From IMG/VR virus record IMGVR_UViG_3300020214_000072, positions 1 through 31,828 of that record: a DNA stretch of 31,828 nucleotides; one strand, 5' to 3'. This stretch comes from a virus. Positions 30,303 through 31,828 of the stretch are shown piece after piece; within the stretch, counting starts at the first letter, position 1, and each line of letters starts with the position of its first letter. The position numbers and the translations under genes are program-made. The notes under the pieces were generated by a model that searched no databases, had not been told where the DNA came from, and saw nothing but the letters and a program-made list of their open reading frames with translations.

Positions 30303-30965
30303 TTACGTGAATTTTATATTATGCTGAGCCGCCCATTTTGCCCAGGCGGAGAGAACTTTATCCATTTGCTCTCCGGTAATGAAACCTAACTCTAAAAATG
30401 GGGTAAGATATTTGATTGCGCACTGTTGGACCGATTCTCCGCTAAGTCTGGCCTCTTCCGCAAGCCCCCTAACCTGAGCAGGAATTTCGTCACTAAGAGT
30501 AAAGTATGTATAGTTAGATTTAGCACGATTTCTAGTCGAGACTCGTGGAATTTTTACCCGGTGCTCAGGAGAAAAATTGTCGCCTCTTTGTAAAAGGTGT
30601 TCAAGCTCATGGCGAATAACATCTAATAACTTAGACTCAAGTGCTCTAGATTTAATTTGAGAAGGGTCAACGGCAACGCTAATCCCTATTTCTGGGCCAT
30701 CTGTACTATCTCCTCCAAATGATTCACCATCTATGGCAAACCCAAATTTTTTAAATCTAATAATTTCGGATAGAACGTCTTTAAAATATTGATCGGTTGC
30801 TGGATTAAGTTTTTGTGTTACTTTAATATTTACAGTTAACTCAAATAAAATTGGATCAGAATAGTCCAAAGTAAAAGAATGATATCTACTGGCTTTTTCA
30901 TTTGCTTGATGAATAAGCCTGAGAATATCGTTTGTTATACTTTGAGAAAATTCACTTAAATTCAT
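30303..30965 (-). CDS. HExxH zinc metalloprotease-like protein, 220 residues
   Basis: The motif RHELEHLLQR places zinc ligands His119 and His123 and catalytic Glu120, and SDEIPAQVRGLAEEA offers Glu160 as a likely third ligand. This is a gluzincin-like arrangement. The N-terminal 100 residues (SQSITNDILRLIHQANEKAS, VNIKVTQKLNPATDQYF) have no known domain. No signal peptide or membrane segment is present, so it acts in the cytoplasm or virion. ATG 30965 overlaps the stop of the preceding gene (TAATG), whose start follows a late motif, so it may be a late or packaged protease. Small HExxH proteins are seen in other T4-like phages, but the substrate is unknown. Confidence 0.75.
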   Translation of the reverse strand: MNLSEFSQSITNDILRLIHQANEKASRYHSFTLDYSDPILFELTVNIKVTQKLNPATDQYFKDVLSEIIRFKKFGFAIDGESFGGDSTDGPEIGISVAVDPSQIKSRALESKLLDVIRHELEHLLQRGDNFSPEHRVKIPRVSTRNRAKSNYTYFTLSDEIPAQVRGLAEEARLSGESVQQCAIKYLTPFLELGFITGEQMDKVLSAWAKWAAQHNIKFT

Positions 30966-31408
30966 TATGCTAAGAATATTAGGTTAATATCCTTTGTTGT
31001 GGGCTCGCCGTCTTTTGTAAAATCTATATCAATAACCGTTTGCGGCTTGCCAAGTTCATTTTTTTGAACTGCTGTTGCAAACTTTTTATGTGAGCTCTTG
31101 AGCTCAACATCCTTTCCTTTAAGATAATTTAATATTTCCTGTTCAGAATCTTTTGCATTCTTTTCAATCCATTCTTTAACTCGAGTCATATCAAGAACAT
31201 ATTCATTAAACTGTTTGGTTAACATGTCTCCGGGTTTATCGACGGATCCGATTGGATTTGATAATAATATTGCGCGTATTTGTTCAGCTTGACCTGCTGC
31301 AACTCCACCCGTTGGAGCCCCGCCGCTAACCGCAGCCGGATCCGGTACGACCGCGGTTGGATCGGCCGGCGCCTGTTCATTTAGCCAATTTGTAAAATTC
31401 TTAAGCAT
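30965..31408 (-). CDS. Candidate internal head protein with capsid-targeting-like N-terminus, 147 residues
   Basis: The N-terminus MLKNFTNWLNE fits the pattern [YF]xx[FW][IL]xE seen in the T4 capsid-targeting sequence (YQEFIAE) and in the 9117 protein here (YTEFLNE); cutting after Glu11 would expose QAPADP. A Pro/Ala/Gly-rich stretch (residues 13-42) is followed by a folded part with EQIRAILLSNPIGSVDKPGD, KEWIEKNAKDSEQEILNYLK and a beta-rich C-terminus VIDIDFTKDGEPTTKDINLI. A late-promoter core ends 18 nt upstream although the neighbours are early-type genes. I recognise no domain. Packaging in the head is inferred from motif and promoter. Confidence 0.7.
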   Translation of the reverse strand: MLKNFTNWLNEQAPADPTAVVPDPAAVSGGAPTGGVAAGQAEQIRAILLSNPIGSVDKPGDMLTKQFNEYVLDMTRVKEWIEKNAKDSEQEILNYLKGKDVELKSSHKKFATAVQKNELGKPQTVIDIDFTKDGEPTTKDINLIFLA

Positions 31409-31426
31409 GAAATTGTGCCTTTATTC

Positions 31427-31433
31427 TATTTAT
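31427..31433 (-). promoter_or_regulatory. Late promoter core (ATAAATA) between nrdA and the 147-residue gene
   Basis: ATAAATAG on the minus strand begins in the last base of the nrdA stop codon and ends 18 nt before ATG 31408. It is the only late motif found with good spacing on the minus strand. Confidence 0.5.
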
Positions 31434-31828
31434 TAAGCAGAACAGGCAATACAATCGTCTGGATTATCGAGTGAACACATCAGGTCCGATTGGGTATCTT
31501 CACCCACGGTAGCCTGCTTTAGTACAGTAGAGTCTACTCCAAGTCCAGCAATAGCATCAACTGCAGATTCGGTTCTTAGATAATACATACCAGTCTTAAG
31601 ACCTTTTCTCCAAGAATGAAAATGGGCAGAGATTAATTTTGCAGCGTTTGCCGACCATTTCCTTCTGCCTCAAGTCTAGTGTAATTTTTTTCAAATTCTT
31701 CATTATTTTCAGACACAATTATCTCTTACTTTGCATTTTCCTTTACAAACTTAATCTCACATGAGTCAGTTGTGCAGTATGCCTCACCAATTGCATCAGC
31801 TGCCATGCCAGAGTAAACTCCTGTTAGA
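31433..31828 (-). pseudogene. nrdA: Ribonucleotide reductase large subunit NrdA, C-terminal end, frame-disrupted
   Basis: The last about 75 codons are clear class I NrdA: KLISAHFHSW, RKGLKTGMYYLRTESAVD, GLGVDSTV and the C-terminal redox tail CSLDNPDDCIACSA. It reduces ribonucleotides to deoxyribonucleotides. Read upstream, the frame breaks at about 31658-31661: the expected LEAEGKW is restored by adding one base to an A run (AAA to AAAA on the minus strand). In the upstream frame there is also an in-frame TAA at 31726-31728 (between KENAK and EIIVSEN), while TGVYSGMAADAIGEAYCTTD beyond it is intact. The protein-level match is continuous on both sides, so no insertion is present. Sequencing error near a contig end or a decayed gene are both possible. 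The 5' part lies outside the window. Confidence 0.8.

Noticed and set aside
31656-31730. Intron, intein or homing endonuclease insertion in nrdA
   Set aside because: Protein similarity is continuous across both lesions, with no extra sequence.

Overview
The window is a piece of a lytic tailed-phage genome of the T4-like (contractile-tail myovirus) type, about 31.8 kb, A+T-rich and almost fully coding. T4-type genes are recognisable by motif in every block: prohead protease/scaffold (gp21-gp22), major capsid protein (gp23), tail tube (gp19), tail sheath (gp18), baseplate spike (gp5), UvsX, the gp41 helicase, gp46/gp47, a gp43 DNA polymerase, gp32, a T4 RNase H-like nuclease, a gp42/thymidylate-synthase family enzyme, dCMP deaminase, dUTPase and NrdA. 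Most starts follow A-rich leaders without a clear Shine-Dalgarno sequence, which fits (but does not prove) a Bacteroidota host.

Layout. (1) 1-5238, plus strand: baseplate genes (end of a gp53-like protein, a hub-like protein, a tube/baseplate protein with C-terminal repeats, a lysozyme-less gp5-like spike), then a phage DnaJ. (2) 5304-12391, plus: a fused gp21-gp22 protease-scaffold gene, gp23, a small basic protein with a capsid-targeting-like N-terminus, two unknown proteins, gp19 and an acidic unknown. (3) 12426-24038, minus: replication, recombination and nucleotide metabolism, read dut > pol > two unknowns > uvsX > unknown > gp41 > unknown > gp47 > unknown > gp46 > gp42/ThyA-like > dCMP deaminase > unknown, with many 1-8 bp overlaps. 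(4) 24185-27403, plus: the tail sheath gene alone. (5) 27467-31828, minus: the end of nrdA, a small protein with a capsid-targeting-like N-terminus, an HExxH metalloprotease, gp32, a small basic protein, the RNase H-like nuclease and a GroES co-chaperonin.

Transcription signals are unusually readable. Three stem-loop terminators follow gp23 or sit between convergent genes. A T4/cyanophage-like late promoter core (ATAAATA) was found by eye upstream of late genes at 5279, 8951, 11178, 24102 and 24156 on the plus strand and 31427 on the minus strand. One more copy lies inside the gp21-gp22 gene at 5961, 19 nt before an in-frame ATG, and suggests separate production of free scaffold.

Most interesting points: the protease-scaffold fusion with its internal promoter/start and eleven exact-length 14-residue repeats; two candidate internal head proteins sharing the [YF]xx[FW][IL]xE pattern of the T4 capsid-targeting sequence; a DNA polymerase ending just after motif A, with no C-terminal half in the window; a ThyA-family enzyme with Asp at the position that selects dCMP; a 75-codon cassette in the sheath gene bounded by 8-bp direct repeats; and a broken nrdA end that looks like sequencing error. 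No tRNA, CRISPR array, IS element or integrase was seen, and there is no gene-free stretch over 300 bases.
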